Source: Clostridiales bacterium
GTDB lineage: Bacteria; Bacillota; Clostridia; Lachnospirales; WQUN01
Direction: 5' to 3'
NCBI GenBank assembly: GCA_031287685.1
Contig: JAITSQ010000020.1
Location: forward strand, 18,760-82,759
DNA: 64,000 nt
This document shows positions 1 to 9,379 of this stretch, in pieces. The notes below the pieces were generated by a model. That model made no database searches and had not been told where the DNA came from. It was given only the letters and a program-made list of their open reading frames with translations. Position numbers and translations under genes: made by a program. The number at the start of each line of letters is the position of its first letter. Within the stretch, counting starts at the first letter, position 1.

Positions 1-1
1 T

Positions 2-2518
2 AAGGGCAGCCTGCAGACATACCTGAACGCTATGACATATTCGGACAAGACTCTGTATCCAGTGGCTTCGACCAACGAAAAGGACTTTTTTAAAATGGCC
101 GGCGTCTATTTGGACGCGGTTTTCGCGCCGCTCGTCACGCGCAAAAAGGCCATCTTGCTTCGGGAGGGGCGCAACTTCAAGCCGGCGGAAAACGGCGTTG
201 AAATCGGCGGAATAGTCTATAACGAAATGCGGGGCGCTTATTCCGAAGGGGACGAATACCTGGAATACGAGGTGCGCCGCCGCCTGTTCGCCGGCACGCC
301 GTTTATGTATGATTCCGGCGGCTTTCCCGACGCTATTCCGGGCCTGACGCACGAATCCCTTATCGCGCGGCACGCTGAGTTTTACAGTCCGCGCAACGCT
401 TTCCTCTATCTCTACGGCGATATGGACGCGGACAAATACCTCCGATACATCGAGGAGGAATACTTACAGTCGCTTCCGCCCGGGCGGAATGTCCCGCCGG
501 AAATTACGTTCAGCCCGCCGTCCGAGCCGCAATATTTCGACCTAACGGGAAATTTCGGGCGGGACTACGCCTGCGCGGGCCTGTTCCTAAGCCGCCCGAA
601 CGAGCCGGAGCTTACGATGAGGCTCTCCCTGCTTATAAAATACCTGTTCCGGATGACTTCTTCGCCCGTAAAGCTGCTCGCGGAGCGCGAAAAAATCGGG
701 AGCGACCTGACCTGCTTCCTGGATTTCCATATGCCCGCCTACGCCGCGTTTATCAACATCAAGGACTGCGGCGACGCGCGCGGCGCCTTTTCAAAAATCC
801 GCGCGCGCATAGCGGAGGAGTCCGGGCGCGGCTTCGACCGCCGCCTGCTCCGCGCCGTGCTGGATTCCTCCGAGTTTGACATAAAGGAGCGCAATTACGG
901 GCACCGCCCGAACGGCCTCCATTATCTTATAAACGCCTGCCCGCAGTGGCTCCGCGGCGGAGACCCGTTCCCAGCGTTTTTTCCCAAAAAACTTTTTGAG
1001 GACGCGAAAAAGTTCGCTTTAGACGGCGGTTTAGAGGCCTTGGCGCGGGAGCTTTTTACGGAAAACCTCTCGCTTGTGGCCGGCTCCGCCATACACAGCG
1101 AAAACGCCGAAAGGGCGGCTTCTTTTGACGCGTCGAAGCTCGACAAGGCCGAGACAGAGTCCGACGCGCGGCTTCTGGCCGATTACGCGAACGAGTCCGA
1201 CGACCCGGCGGCGCTTGCCGCGATTCCCGTCCTGGAGCTTTCGGATATAGAGAAAAAGGCCGAAATAATCCCGTTTGAAGCGGATTCCTCCGGGGATTTT
1301 ATAACCGGCCGCGTGAATATTCCCACTAACGGCATAACATATATGTATTTTATGTTTAACGCGGAGGGCTTGCCTCCGGAAAAACTTGAAACCCTGTCGT
1401 ACCTGCTCGGAAAGCTCGATACGAAAAACTACGGCTTTGAGGAGCTTTCAAGTGAAATCGCGCTTTATCTCGGCGGCTTCGGCGCGTCGCCGCTTCGCTT
1501 CACGCCGGAAAACGCGCCGTTTCGCCCGGAATTCGTCATAAAAATAAAAGCGCTTGACCAAAATATCGGCTTCGCTTTCAAGCTGCTTGACGAAATCCTT
1601 AAGAACACTATTTTCACGGACATCGAGCGTATCAAAACACTTCTTACCGAATATGCTTCCCGCGAGCACAGCGCGATACTTGAATATGGACATTCCTTCG
1701 CCGTCAAACGCGCTATAGCCGCGATAAGCCCGTCCGGCGCGTTTGACGAACTGTGCGGCGGCGTTAGCTTCTATCAGTATCTTTGCGGACTTGCCGAAAC
1801 GGAAGCAGCGGAAGCCCTGTGCGCGGAGCTTGAGAACCTCAAGGTTCGCCTTTTCAGCCGCGCCAACTTTTCCTTCCACGCGGCTGGGGAAGCCGATTAT
1901 AAGGGGTTGCTGGCCGAATTTTACAGCGGGCTGTCCGATTCCCCGAAAACGCGGGCGCCCGAGGATTTGGCTCTGTTCCCCGCGAATACGGCCGTGCTGA
2001 CCGGCGCCAAAATTTTCCATAACGCGGCGGCAACGCGCCTGAAACGGCCCTACACGGGCGCGCTGGAGGTGCTTTCCTCCGTCCTTGACGACTATTTTAT
2101 GGAAGAAATCCGCGCCGCCGGAGGCGCGTATGGCTTTGGGAGCGGCTTTACCCGCGCGGGTTACGCGTATATGTATTCCTTCCGGGACCCTCAGCGTTCA
2201 AATACCTTCGCCGTGTTCGGCCGGGCGGCGGAATTCACGCGAAAACTTTCCCTGTCGGAGCGGGAGCTTCGCTCGTTCATAATAGGCACAATAAGCGGCT
2301 TCGACGCGCCGAAGCACGCCGAGGTTAAGACAAGCGCGGCGGTCACGCGCTTCTTGAGCGGCATAACGCCAGAGAATATTCAAAAGGAGCGCGACGAGGT
2401 TCTTTCAACGACTCTTGAGAAATTACGGCAGCTCGCCGAGGTTTTTGAGGAAGCTCCGGCAAAGTGCGCGCTCGGAGGGAAGGATGGAAAAGGCTGGGAA
2501 TGTACGGTGAAAATATAA
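2..2518 (+). CDS. Presequence-protease-like M16C zinc peptidase, 3' part (5' end outside window)
   Basis: The frame is open from base 2, so the gene begins upstream of the window; the first ATG (base 32) is internal. The opening residues (GSLQTYLNAMTYSDKT, then YPVAST and YLDAVFAPL) match the stretch just after the zinc-binding HxxEH in PreP/Cym1-type M16C peptidases, so the first catalytic motif is cut off. The rest holds the remainder of the N-terminal M16 domain, the M16C-associated middle region and a degenerate C-terminal M16 half, which fits the usual size of about 970 residues. These enzymes close around unstructured peptides and degrade them; in bacteria they are cytosolic or exported oligopeptidases. 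No signal can be judged because the start is missing. It converges on the fluoride channel gene with a 13-base gap. The family call is strong; the substrate is unknown. Confidence 0.9.
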   Translation, partial: KGSLQTYLNAMTYSDKTLYPVASTNEKDFFKMAGVYLDAVFAPLVTRKKAILLREGRNFKPAENGVEIGGIVYNEMRGAYSEGDEYLEYEVRRRLFAGTPFMYDSGGFPDAIPGLTHESLIARHAEFYSPRNAFLYLYGDMDADKYLRYIEEEYLQSLPPGRNVPPEITFSPPSEPQYFDLTGNFGRDYACAGLFLSRPNEPELTMRLSLLIKYLFRMTSSPVKLLAEREKIGSDLTCFLDFHMPAYAAFINIKDCGDARGAFSKIRARIAEESGRGFDRRLLRAVLDSSEFDIKERNYGHRPNGLHYLINACPQWLRGGDPFPAFFPKKLFEDAKKFALDGGLEALARELFTENLSLVAGSAIHSENAERAASFDASKLDKAETESDARLLADYANESDDPAALAAIPVLELSDIEKKAEIIPFEADSSGDFITGRVNIPTNGITYMYFMFNAEGLPPEKLETLSYLLGKLDTKNYGFEELSSEIALYLGGFGASPLRFTPENAPFRPEFVIKIKALDQNIGFAFKLLDEILKNTIFTDIERIKTLLTEYASREHSAILEYGHSFAVKRAIAAISPSGAFDELCGGVSFYQYLCGLAETEAAEALCAELENLKVRLFSRANFSFHAAGEADYKGLLAEFYSGLSDSPKTRAPEDLALFPANTAVLTGAKIFHNAAATRLKRPYTGALEVLSSVLDDYFMEEIRAAGGAYGFGSGFTRAGYAYMYSFRDPQRSNTFAVFGRAAEFTRKLSLSERELRSFIIGTISGFDAPKHAEVKTSAAVTRFLSGITPENIQKERDEVLSTTLEKLRQLAEVFEEAPAKCALGGKDGKGWECTVKI

Positions 2519-2531
2519 ATTTTGCGCCTTT

Positions 2532-2888
2532 TCACTCCCACCTCCTCCCTGCGGCAGCTCCCGCCGCCGCGCACGCCAAGCTCACCACCAGGTTCAGCCC
2601 GGCGTTCAGCCCCGCGCGCGCGTATTTCCCGCTCTCCAGAAACCCAAGCGTCTCCACGCTGAAGGTTGAGAAGGTGCTCAGCCCGCCGCAAAATCCGGCG
2701 GCAAAAAACAGCCGCGCACCCTCCGGGACGCTCCGCGCTCGCCCGAGACCCGCCATAAAACCCGCGAAAAATGACGCCGCCGCGTTGACCGCAAGCGTGG
2801 CGGCCGGGAAGTCCGCGCCCCGCAGCGCCTGCCCGGCCAAGTGCCTGACACACCCGCCAAAAAACGCGCCCAAGCCCGCGAATATCAT
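2532..2888 (-). CDS. fluC: Fluoride channel FluC (CrcB family)
   Basis: A 118-residue, four-helix membrane protein, the normal length for a FluC subunit. Visible family marks are the N-terminal glycine-rich GAFFGGCVRH, the NAAASFFAGF segment in helix 2, and GFCGGLSTFSTFSVE in helix 3, which supplies the Phe/Ser/Thr residues lining the pore. FluC works as an antiparallel dimer that exports fluoride down its gradient. It sits 21 bases downstream of the glycosyltransferase on the same strand and may be its last operon member. I see no recognisable fluoride riboswitch before it. Only one FluC gene is seen here, consistent with the homodimeric type. Confidence 0.93.
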   Translation of the reverse strand: MIFAGLGAFFGGCVRHLAGQALRGADFPAATLAVNAAASFFAGFMAGLGRARSVPEGARLFFAAGFCGGLSTFSTFSVETLGFLESGKYARAGLNAGLNLVVSLACAAAGAAAGRRWE

Positions 2889-2909
2889 TTTATCCCCCCC
2901 CTTCCCCCT

Positions 2910-4196
2910 TTATTTTTTCGCCTTCTTTATTCGGTTACTCTTAAATCTGATTTTTTTCAGCTTCGGACTTAAATTCACCACAAAGCGATTGCGCACGAAC
3001 AATTTGCGCAGATACAGGCGGCTTTTGCGGTTCCGGTTGATTTCCTCCGCCTCCCCGTAAACCTCAAGCACGGAGTTTGCAAAATTTTCCAGCGAGAGGC
3101 TTTCTATCCGCTTAAGGGCATTCTTCTTTATTCGTTCCGTTTCCTCCGCCGAAGCGGTCAGGGCTTTATACAGAACCTCCGCGCACTCGTTGTCCTTCTT
3201 AAAAGTATATCCCGTCACTCCGTCTATAACTACTCCGTCTATGCTCGGGTCGGACTTCGCCGCGACCGCCGCCCCCGCCGCCATAGCCTCAACATAGGTA
3301 AGGCCCTGCGTTTCCGAAGTTGAGGCGGAGACAAACACGCCCAGCTTATAATACTTCGGGATTTCCGCGAACGACCGCGCCCCGGCGAATACGACTAGCC
3401 GCTCCACGCCCTCCGCCCGGCATAATTCCATTAAATCGGCCTTGTACGGCCCGTCTCCCACTATGACGAGCCGCGCGGCCCCCCTGCCCTCTCGCTCAAG
3501 GCGTCCGGCCAGCTCCGGCATAGCGCGGATAATCACGTCAAGGCTTTTTTCTTTCGCCACGCGGCAAATCGCCGCCAGGACGTTCGGCGCGCCGTCTATG
3601 CCAAGCTCCCGCCGAATCGCGGCAATCTCCTCCTCCGGCGGGTTCGCGCTGAAATGCCCGAAATCAAACCCCGTCGGCACAACCCTGATCGGCCGCTTTA
3701 TCTTATACTCTACGAGTGATTTTTGGGTCTTTTCCACCGGCGCTATCACCATATTCGCGCCGTTACAGAAAAAGCGGCTGTACCGGGCGGCGGTTTTCGG
3801 CGTGACAAAATGTCCGTTCAGGAAATAATGCAGGTAATCCTCATACATCGTATGATATGTATGCACGTGGGGAATTTTATAAAAATCCGCCAGGAGCGCC
3901 CCCAGAAACCCCATGGCGAACTCCGTCTGCGTGTGGATTATATCTAATTTGAGCGTTTTCAAGTGCGTAATCAGCTTCGGCGGGTAATAAAACACAAAAC
4001 GGTACGCGCCCAGCACCTTTACCGGAAAACTTGGCAAACGCACCACCATCGGCGAAGGCTCGGCGTTCGGGTCCTTCCCCGTGAAAACGACGACATTGTG
4101 CCCGAGCCGTGAAAGCTCCTTGGCGAGCGTCGCCGTTGAAGTCACCACGCCGTTTATCTGCGGGCTGTAGGTGTCAGTAAAAATGCCTATGTTCAT
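2910..4196 (-). CDS. GT4-family glycosyltransferase (MgtA-like)
   Basis: A GT-B fold glycosyltransferase of 428 residues. The N-terminus NIGIFTDTYSPQINGV is typical of diacylglycerol glucosyltransferases and mannosyltransferases of family GT4. The donor-binding half shows VIVGDGPYK and an EX7E motif in SETQGLTYVEAMAAG near residue 310. A strongly basic tail (about 35 residues, rich in K and R) follows the fold and could hold it at the membrane surface. The likely role is transfer of a sugar from a nucleotide donor to a membrane lipid or a cell-envelope glycan; the acceptor cannot be told from sequence. Its ATG overlaps the stop of the upstream membrane-anchored gene by four bases (ATGA), so the two are translationally coupled and may act together. 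Confidence 0.85.
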   Translation of the reverse strand: MNIGIFTDTYSPQINGVVTSTATLAKELSRLGHNVVVFTGKDPNAEPSPMVVRLPSFPVKVLGAYRFVFYYPPKLITHLKTLKLDIIHTQTEFAMGFLGALLADFYKIPHVHTYHTMYEDYLHYFLNGHFVTPKTAARYSRFFCNGANMVIAPVEKTQKSLVEYKIKRPIRVVPTGFDFGHFSANPPEEEIAAIRRELGIDGAPNVLAAICRVAKEKSLDVIIRAMPELAGRLEREGRGAARLVIVGDGPYKADLMELCRAEGVERLVVFAGARSFAEIPKYYKLGVFVSASTSETQGLTYVEAMAAGAAVAAKSDPSIDGVVIDGVTGYTFKKDNECAEVLYKALTASAEETERIKKNALKRIESLSLENFANSVLEVYGEAEEINRNRKSRLYLRKLFVRNRFVVNLSPKLKKIRFKSNRIKKAKK

Positions 4197-4831
4197 TCGC
4201 CGCCCTCCTCCGCCTTGCTCCCGTTTTCCATATATTCCCTTATTTTTTCCCGTAATGACGGCAGGTGCCGCAAAAAGCCCTCCGCGCCGACGTCCGCCTT
4301 GAGCTTTTCGGCGGCCTCCTCGTCCCCCAGCGAGAGGTATACGTCATATAATAACGTGTAACTTTTGCCATAGTCTGATTTCATATGGAGGCTTTCCTCC
4401 AAAACCGCGCGGGCCTCCGCGTTCATATCATACTTCATAAGCTCCTGCGCCCACGCTATGAGCGCCTTCACAAACCGTTCCCGGTTTTCGTCAAAACTTA
4501 TCAATTCGTCAAGCCGCGCAACCCCGTAAGCATACTTCAGGTCGTTATTGCTCATTTCCGGCTGGAGCTTAACCATTTTCTCGCCTATCAGCCTCCGCGC
4601 GTTTTCCTGCGCGCGGGCCAGGCGGGCTTTGTCCTCCTTAAGGTTATCCGAAAAGGGAAGTTTCTCGGCCTCCGGCGCTATAAACATACCCGGCGGGAGG
4701 TCCCTGCGCCGCGCCGCGTTGGCCTTGCGTTCCTCCTCCTCCAAATCTTCCGCCTTATGCGGATTGCCCGCCTTGGCTAAAAAATAATTAAGAATAACCG
4801 TCAGAAAAATCACCGTGGCCAAAATGTACAA
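4193..4831 (-). CDS. Membrane-anchored protein with TPR-like C-terminal half
   Basis: A 212-residue protein not recognised as a named family. The start is TTG, chosen because GGAGG lies 8 bases upstream. Residues 2-20 (YILATVIFLTVILNYFLAK) form one membrane helix, followed by a charged linker and a helical soluble part facing the cytoplasm. The stretch from about residue 130 (AEARAVLEESLHMKSDYGKSY, then YLSLGDEEAAEKL) reads as two TPR-like helical hairpins. It overlaps the downstream GT4 gene by four bases and is therefore probably a scaffold or regulator for that enzyme; this is inference from context only. Confidence 0.7.
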   Translation of the reverse strand: MYILATVIFLTVILNYFLAKAGNPHKAEDLEEEERKANAARRRDLPPGMFIAPEAEKLPFSDNLKEDKARLARAQENARRLIGEKMVKLQPEMSNNDLKYAYGVARLDELISFDENRERFVKALIAWAQELMKYDMNAEARAVLEESLHMKSDYGKSYTLLYDVYLSLGDEEAAEKLKADVGAEGFLRHLPSLREKIREYMENGSKAEEGGE

Positions 4832-4849
4832 AACAGCCGCCTCCGTTAC

Positions 4850-4882
4850 AGCCGTTTTAACTCGTCTTAAGCGGAAACGGCT
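4850..4882. other. Inverted repeat in the leader of the membrane-anchored gene
   Basis: An 8-base perfect inverted repeat (AGCCGTTT ... AAACGGCT) with a 17-base loop that itself contains TTAA at both sides. It lies 19 bases before the minus-strand TTG start and close to the recD2 promoter on the plus strand. It could be a leader hairpin or a binding site; no function is assigned. Confidence 0.3.
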
Positions 4883-4928
4883 ATGCTATTAATATGCCCT
4901 TTTTATAGTTTATCATTTTTTCGGGGGA

Positions 4929-4957
4929 TTGTAAACAGGTGGTTAAAGTGTTATACT
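4929..4957 (+). promoter_or_regulatory. SigA-type promoter of recD2
   Basis: TTGTAA and TATACT are separated by exactly 17 bases, ending 27 bases before the recD2 ATG. The same two hexamers with the same spacing are found before glgP. Confidence 0.7.
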
Positions 4958-4984
4958 ATATAGCAAAACCGAGGGGCGGACATT

Positions 4985-7273
4985 ATGGAAAATAACGCCG
5001 TATCAGGCGCGGTCGAAAAAATCCGTTTCTGCAACGAACAGAACGGCTACGCCGTTTTTGACATAGCGCCGGACAAAGCGGCGGACGCCGACGACCAGCC
5101 GGACGAGCTGATTACCTGCGTGGGCGTTTGCGGGCCTTTGCGCGAGGGGTATCACGTCGAGCTGCGCGGCTCTTTTGTTATTGACCCTACTTATGGCCGC
5201 CAATTCCGCCTGACTCATTGTCAAGCCGCGCCCCCCTCCGGCGCCGCGGGCATAGCCCGGTTTCTGGCCTCCGGCGCGATTGCCGGCGTGGGGGAGAAAA
5301 CCGCCGCCCGGATTATCGAAAAATGGGGCGAACAGGCCCTTGAGGTCATTTGCGATTATCCCGACCGCCTGCCGGAAATCAAGGGCATAACCAAAAAAAA
5401 GGCGGCGGAGATTTCCGCTTCGTTCCACGAACAGCGGGAACGCTTTGAAGTAATGGTGTTTTTGCAGGAATACGGCGTTTCGGCGGCGCAATCCGTCAAA
5501 ATTCACAAAAAATACGGCAAAATCACGATAGACCTTGTAAAAAATAACCCCTACACTCTTTGCGAGGATATTAACGGAATCGGCTTCAAAACCGCTGACG
5601 AGCTAGCGGCGAAGCTCGGAACGGCTCCGGATTCGCCCCACAGAATCAAAAGCGCGATTCTTTACCTCCTGAACGAAGCGGCCGGAAGCGGCGGCCACAT
5701 ATACACGCGCCAGAGCGACCTTTCGCGGGAAGCGGCGGCGCTGCTGGGCCTGCGCGGCGCGCGGGAGGAGCTTATAGCCCATAGTCTTAACAATATGCAG
5801 GTCGAGCGCGTGATTTGCCGCGAAACCCTGCCGGATGGAGATTTTTCCGTGTACCTCAGCTTTTTTTATTACGCCGAGACCTTTGTCGCCCGGAAGCTGC
5901 TGACAATTTGCGGCGCTTCGATTACCGCGAAGCCTGGCGAAATAGACGCTGTTACAAAAGACTTTGACCCCGCTCAGCGCCAGGCGGTTGAGCGGGCAAT
6001 GCTGCCCGGCGCCTTAGTCATTACCGGCGGGCCGGGCACGGGCAAAACAACCACGCTTAACGCCATAATCGAGCTTTTCGCCAAACGCGGGCTGAACGTG
6101 GAGCTGGCCGCGCCGACCGGCCGCGCGGCCAAACGCCTTTGCGAGGCCACCGGGCGAGAGGCCAAAACAATCCACCGCCTGCTTGAGACGAGCTTCGTCA
6201 AGGGCGAATCCGTTCAGCATTTCGAGCGCGACGAAAACAGGCCGCTTGAGGCCGATGTGGTCATTCTGGACGAATGCTCGATGCTCGACCTGTCGCTCAC
6301 CTATCATCTGGCGAAGGCCCTGCCCCAATCGGCCAAGCTGATTCTCGTGGGGGACGCGGACCAGCTGCCCTCCGTGGGCGCGGGCAACGTCCTGCGCGAT
6401 ATAATAGCCAGCGGCGGCGTAAACGTAGCCACGCTTAAAACAATCTTCCGCCAAGCGGCGAAAAGCGCCATAATAACGAACGCCCACCGAATCAACAGCG
6501 GGCTGCCCCCGCTCCTGAACGAAAAGGACAAGGACTTTTTCTTTATCCCCCGGAGCGGCTCTGCGGCCTGTCTTGATACTATTACGGAGCTTGTGTCCTC
6601 CCGCCTGCCGAAATATCTTAATACCTCTGATATTTTTGATATTCAGGCGCTCAGCCCTATGCGAAAATCCGAACTCGGAGTGGAAAGCCTCAACGCGCGC
6701 CTGCAGGACGCGCTCAACCCCCGCCGGCGCGGGAAGAAAGAAAAGACCTTCCGCCGCGTAATTTTCCGCGAAGGCGACAAAATTATGCAGACGAAAAACA
6801 ATTACGGCCTGAGCTACACTATTCTCGGCGCGGACGGCTCGAAAACCGGCGAAGGCGCGGGCATCTACAACGGGGACATAGGCCTTGTCCGCTCCATAGA
6901 CGACGAAAGCGAGAGCCTGTTCGCGCTGTACGACGACAGGCTCGTCCGTTATGACTACGCCCAGCTTGAGGATTTAGACCTGTCCTACGCCGTAACAATC
7001 CATAAATCTCAGGGCAACGAATACCGCGCGGTGGTGCTGCCCCTGCTCGGGGGGCCTCCGTGCCTGCTTTCGCGCAATCTTCTCTATACGGCGATAACCC
7101 GCGCGCGGGATTTGGTGGTGGTCGTCGGGTCGCGGCGAACCCTTGAAGCTATGGTCGATAATAATAGGGAAGTGGACCGGAATACGACGCTGAAAGAAAG
7201 GCTCCGGCATTTGAGCGCCGGGGACGCTTTAGAGCTTGCGCCGGCTGGTGAAGCCGGCCGTGAGCCAAATTAA
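4985..7273 (+). CDS. recD2: ATP-dependent DNA helicase RecD2
   Basis: A 762-residue SF1B helicase of the RecD2/TraA type. The long N-terminal part (about 1-330) has the OB-like and helix-hairpin-helix segments that separate RecD2 from RecD of RecBCD. The helicase core shows Walker A (GGPGTGKTTT, near residue 347), Walker B (VVILDECSMLD), a GDADQLPSVGAG motif III and the C-terminal SH3/2B part with TIHKSQGNEY and LLYTAITRAR. RecD2 unwinds 5' to 3' and, in Bacillota without RecBCD, aids replication-fork maintenance and repair. It has its own promoter and a clear ribosome site (GAGGGG). Its last codons overlap the end of the convergent 98-codon gene by four bases. Confidence 0.95.
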   Translation: MENNAVSGAVEKIRFCNEQNGYAVFDIAPDKAADADDQPDELITCVGVCGPLREGYHVELRGSFVIDPTYGRQFRLTHCQAAPPSGAAGIARFLASGAIAGVGEKTAARIIEKWGEQALEVICDYPDRLPEIKGITKKKAAEISASFHEQRERFEVMVFLQEYGVSAAQSVKIHKKYGKITIDLVKNNPYTLCEDINGIGFKTADELAAKLGTAPDSPHRIKSAILYLLNEAAGSGGHIYTRQSDLSREAAALLGLRGAREELIAHSLNNMQVERVICRETLPDGDFSVYLSFFYYAETFVARKLLTICGASITAKPGEIDAVTKDFDPAQRQAVERAMLPGALVITGGPGTGKTTTLNAIIELFAKRGLNVELAAPTGRAAKRLCEATGREAKTIHRLLETSFVKGESVQHFERDENRPLEADVVILDECSMLDLSLTYHLAKALPQSAKLILVGDADQLPSVGAGNVLRDIIASGGVNVATLKTIFRQAAKSAIITNAHRINSGLPPLLNEKDKDFFFIPRSGSAACLDTITELVSSRLPKYLNTSDIFDIQALSPMRKSELGVESLNARLQDALNPRRRGKKEKTFRRVIFREGDKIMQTKNNYGLSYTILGADGSKTGEGAGIYNGDIGLVRSIDDESESLFALYDDRLVRYDYAQLEDLDLSYAVTIHKSQGNEYRAVVLPLLGGPPCLLSRNLLYTAITRARDLVVVVGSRRTLEAMVDNNREVDRNTTLKERLRHLSAGDALELAPAGEAGREPN

Positions 7274-7566
7274 CGCATCCAAATGAACCAAAGCCCGATT
7301 ATTCTTTTGATACTTTCTTCGGTCAACTGTGGAAATTTAGACTTTAAGTCGTTCGCGATAGTTGTGTCTGGGTCTGATATTTGATATGGGTCGTATTTTT
7401 CATTGAAAATGAATTCAATTTTTCCGCACCGCGATAAATCATTTTCCGTATACCCCTTTGAGCTAAGCCATCTTTTATTTCCCTCCCAATTATTTCGATA
7501 TGGGAATACAAAAAGAGAGCCGCTTTGAATTATCTCGTTAATCTCTTCCCAGTTTACCTCCTCCAC
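7270..7566 (-). CDS. AT-rich 98-residue protein of unknown function
   Basis: Not recognised as a named family. The GTG start follows AGGAG at 9 bases. It lies 23 bases after the NCS1 permease on the same strand and overlaps the recD2 stop. Base and codon use are clearly more AT-rich than the flanking genes, which suggests transfer. The protein is acidic and aromatic, with no signal or membrane helix. Its first residues (NWEEINEIIQSG) and last residues (KFPQLTEESIKRIIG...R) resemble the ends of the extra C-terminal domain of FolD at 39.0-39.4 kb (SWAEINQLLEKNG ... RFPELSDNSIRQIV...R), so both may belong to one uncharacterised domain of about 100 residues. The size and context would also suit a small immunity or accessory protein, but nothing proves this. 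Confidence 0.6.
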   Translation of the reverse strand: MEEVNWEEINEIIQSGSLFVFPYRNNWEGNKRWLSSKGYTENDLSRCGKIEFIFNEKYDPYQISDPDTTIANDLKSKFPQLTEESIKRIIGLWFIWMR

Positions 7567-7589
7567 AATATCACTCTCCTGACAGCGGC

Positions 7590-8855
7590 TTAGGAGGAGG
7601 GAGCGGATTTACGCCCGTTTTCCCTCCAGCCTCTGCGTCCGCCTATGCCCACGCTCACCATATATATCGCCACGGTCACCGCGAACGTGGGCATACTGTA
7701 GCCCATAACAACGTTGTGGCTCATAATAATTCTGTACACAGTAAAGCCTCCGCACCACACAAGCACGGTAAAAACGTCAAGCCCCTCCCCCGGGGCTGTT
7801 CTTCTGAAAATCAGATAATCCGCCATTATTACGGCAAAAGCGGGCGAGGCGATAGCGCCAAGCAGATAAAACGCCGAAAACGTCAGGCTCCAATTAATCA
7901 AAAGGGGTATCACGATACTGATAGCTATGACTATAACGGCAATTAAATCCTGACCGATTCTGCCTTTGCCGTCTACGGTGGAGGCGAGCGCCGCCGCGTC
8001 CACCGCGGAGCGCAAAAGCAGGGACGCGCCGATGATTATAAGCCCCGGCCAGCCGATTACATCAAAAATAATCCGCGTGTAGTCCTCCGTGCCGGTTTTA
8101 CAAGCGGCGTAAAGCCCGGCGAAGAACATCAGCAAGCTGCCGGCTGAATAACCCGCCACGCACGTGGTCACAACAAACGGCTCCTTTTTAGTCCTCCGGA
8201 TATAGTCTATAAAAAACGAACCCCACGAACACGCCATCGTCACGTTTAGCTCCACGGCGTCAGAAAAGCTAAGTCTGCCGTTCATTTTCAGAAAAGCCGG
8301 ACCACCCTCCGGAACCGCCTTTCCGAATAACGCGGCGCATATACTCAGAAGCGACAGCATCATTAAAATAACAAGGACTTTATGTACATTCCGGAGCGTT
8401 TTTCTTGGTATGACGGAAATCGCCAAAACGGCGATGCCGCAAAAAGCGGTAAACATCATCCGGTTCTGGTAGCCTAAGGCAACATCCGCGAGACGGTCAA
8501 AAATCAGCCCGGCCGCGCCTATCATAATGGATATCCAGCATATCACGTGGAGCATATTCAAGCACGCCAGCCCCTTTGAGCCGAGCCGCCCGAAGGACAC
8601 CGCGTTCAGGCCGCTCCACGAAAGCCCGCTGTTAATCCCGATATAGCCAAGGAGCCAAAGCAGCGCAAACCCTATGGCGTGGCCGGCCAGGGCAGCTATA
8701 AGGCCCTCGCGCAAGCCCAGCGAGGCCGTAGACACGCCCAGAATAAACTCCAAGGCTATACCCGAAAGGCAGAACCATATCCACCCTATCCGCGGCAAAG
8801 GCAGTTTAATCATCTTTGATTCGTTATCGTTAAAAATTTCGTCTATAAACCTCAC
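7590..8855 (-). CDS. NCS1-family permease (cytosine/thiamine-precursor type)
   Basis: A 421-residue polytopic membrane protein with about 12 hydrophobic segments, the usual size of CodB and CytX. The early segments carry the NCS1 pattern around GIALEFILGVSTASLG and GINSGLSWSGLNAVSFGRLGS, and SWGSFFIDYIRR lies mid-protein. NCS1 carriers bring nucleobases or related rings (cytosine, hydantoin, hydroxymethylpyrimidine) into the cell with a cation. No deaminase or thiamine gene is adjacent, so the substrate is open. The start is GTG with only a weak, distant AGG upstream; a later ATG at residue 15 is possible but would remove part of the conserved N-terminal tail. Confidence 0.8.
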   Translation of the reverse strand: MRFIDEIFNDNESKMIKLPLPRIGWIWFCLSGIALEFILGVSTASLGLREGLIAALAGHAIGFALLWLLGYIGINSGLSWSGLNAVSFGRLGSKGLACLNMLHVICWISIMIGAAGLIFDRLADVALGYQNRMMFTAFCGIAVLAISVIPRKTLRNVHKVLVILMMLSLLSICAALFGKAVPEGGPAFLKMNGRLSFSDAVELNVTMACSWGSFFIDYIRRTKKEPFVVTTCVAGYSAGSLLMFFAGLYAACKTGTEDYTRIIFDVIGWPGLIIIGASLLLRSAVDAAALASTVDGKGRIGQDLIAVIVIAISIVIPLLINWSLTFSAFYLLGAIASPAFAVIMADYLIFRRTAPGEGLDVFTVLVWCGGFTVYRIIMSHNVVMGYSMPTFAVTVAIYMVSVGIGGRRGWRENGRKSAPSS

Positions 8856-8884
8856 GCCGAGCGGTCGCCTACTTTCGGATTCTG

Positions 8885-8893
8885 TGGTATAAT
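8885..8893 (+). promoter_or_regulatory. Extended -10 element before the FlgN-like gene
   Basis: TGGTATAAT is a perfect extended -10 (TG-n-TATAAT) lying 27 bases before the TTG start. No good -35 hexamer is seen at the expected distance. Confidence 0.5.
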
Positions 8894-8919
8894 GGACGTG
8901 TCAGAAAGGGTGATTTCGT

Positions 8920-9372
8920 TTGTTTCAGGCAAAACTTAAACTGCTTTACGACATTCTTCAAAAAAAGCGCGAAAACCTTTCACGGATTTTAAGCATTTGC
9001 GAAAATCAGGAAACCGTCATTCGCGCCATATCCGACGGAAGCCTGGAGCGCGGCGCGGTTTCAGAATTTTTCTCCGCTATGAACGAAGAAAAGCAGACGC
9101 TCATAGACGCGACGATAGCTTGCGACGATTTGTTCGCCCGCGTCTTCGACGGCATAAAAAACGATTTCGAGCGCCTCGCTCCGGATTTCTCCGAGCGAAT
9201 AGCGGAGCTTAAAGCTGAAATCAAGTCCGTCGTGGAAATCGACGCCAAAATCCGGCTCCAGGAGGAGCGCAACAAAACGAGCCTGGCCTCCTCGCACAAA
9301 ATCAAAGGCGACACGCCCTCAAAGTCAAAAGCGCGCCTTTTGTCGGAGTATCGCAAAAACGCGGGCTTTTAG
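8920..9372 (+). CDS. Helical protein, possibly FlgN-type flagellar chaperone
   Basis: A 150-residue, highly charged and almost fully helical protein. The TTG start is set by GAAAGGG 7-8 bases upstream. The order of a long N-terminal helix, then a short motif with FFSAMNEEKQTLID and a second long helix, resembles FlgN chaperones that escort hook-filament junction proteins to the export gate. The C-terminal 30 residues are basic and look disordered. It stands alone, convergent with the Hpt gene (7 bases between stops), and no hook-junction genes lie beside it, so the call rests on general resemblance only. Confidence 0.4.
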   Translation: MFQAKLKLLYDILQKKRENLSRILSICENQETVIRAISDGSLERGAVSEFFSAMNEEKQTLIDATIACDDLFARVFDGIKNDFERLAPDFSERIAELKAEIKSVVEIDAKIRLQEERNKTSLASSHKIKGDTPSKSKARLLSEYRKNAGF

Positions 9373-9379
9373 CCGGATT

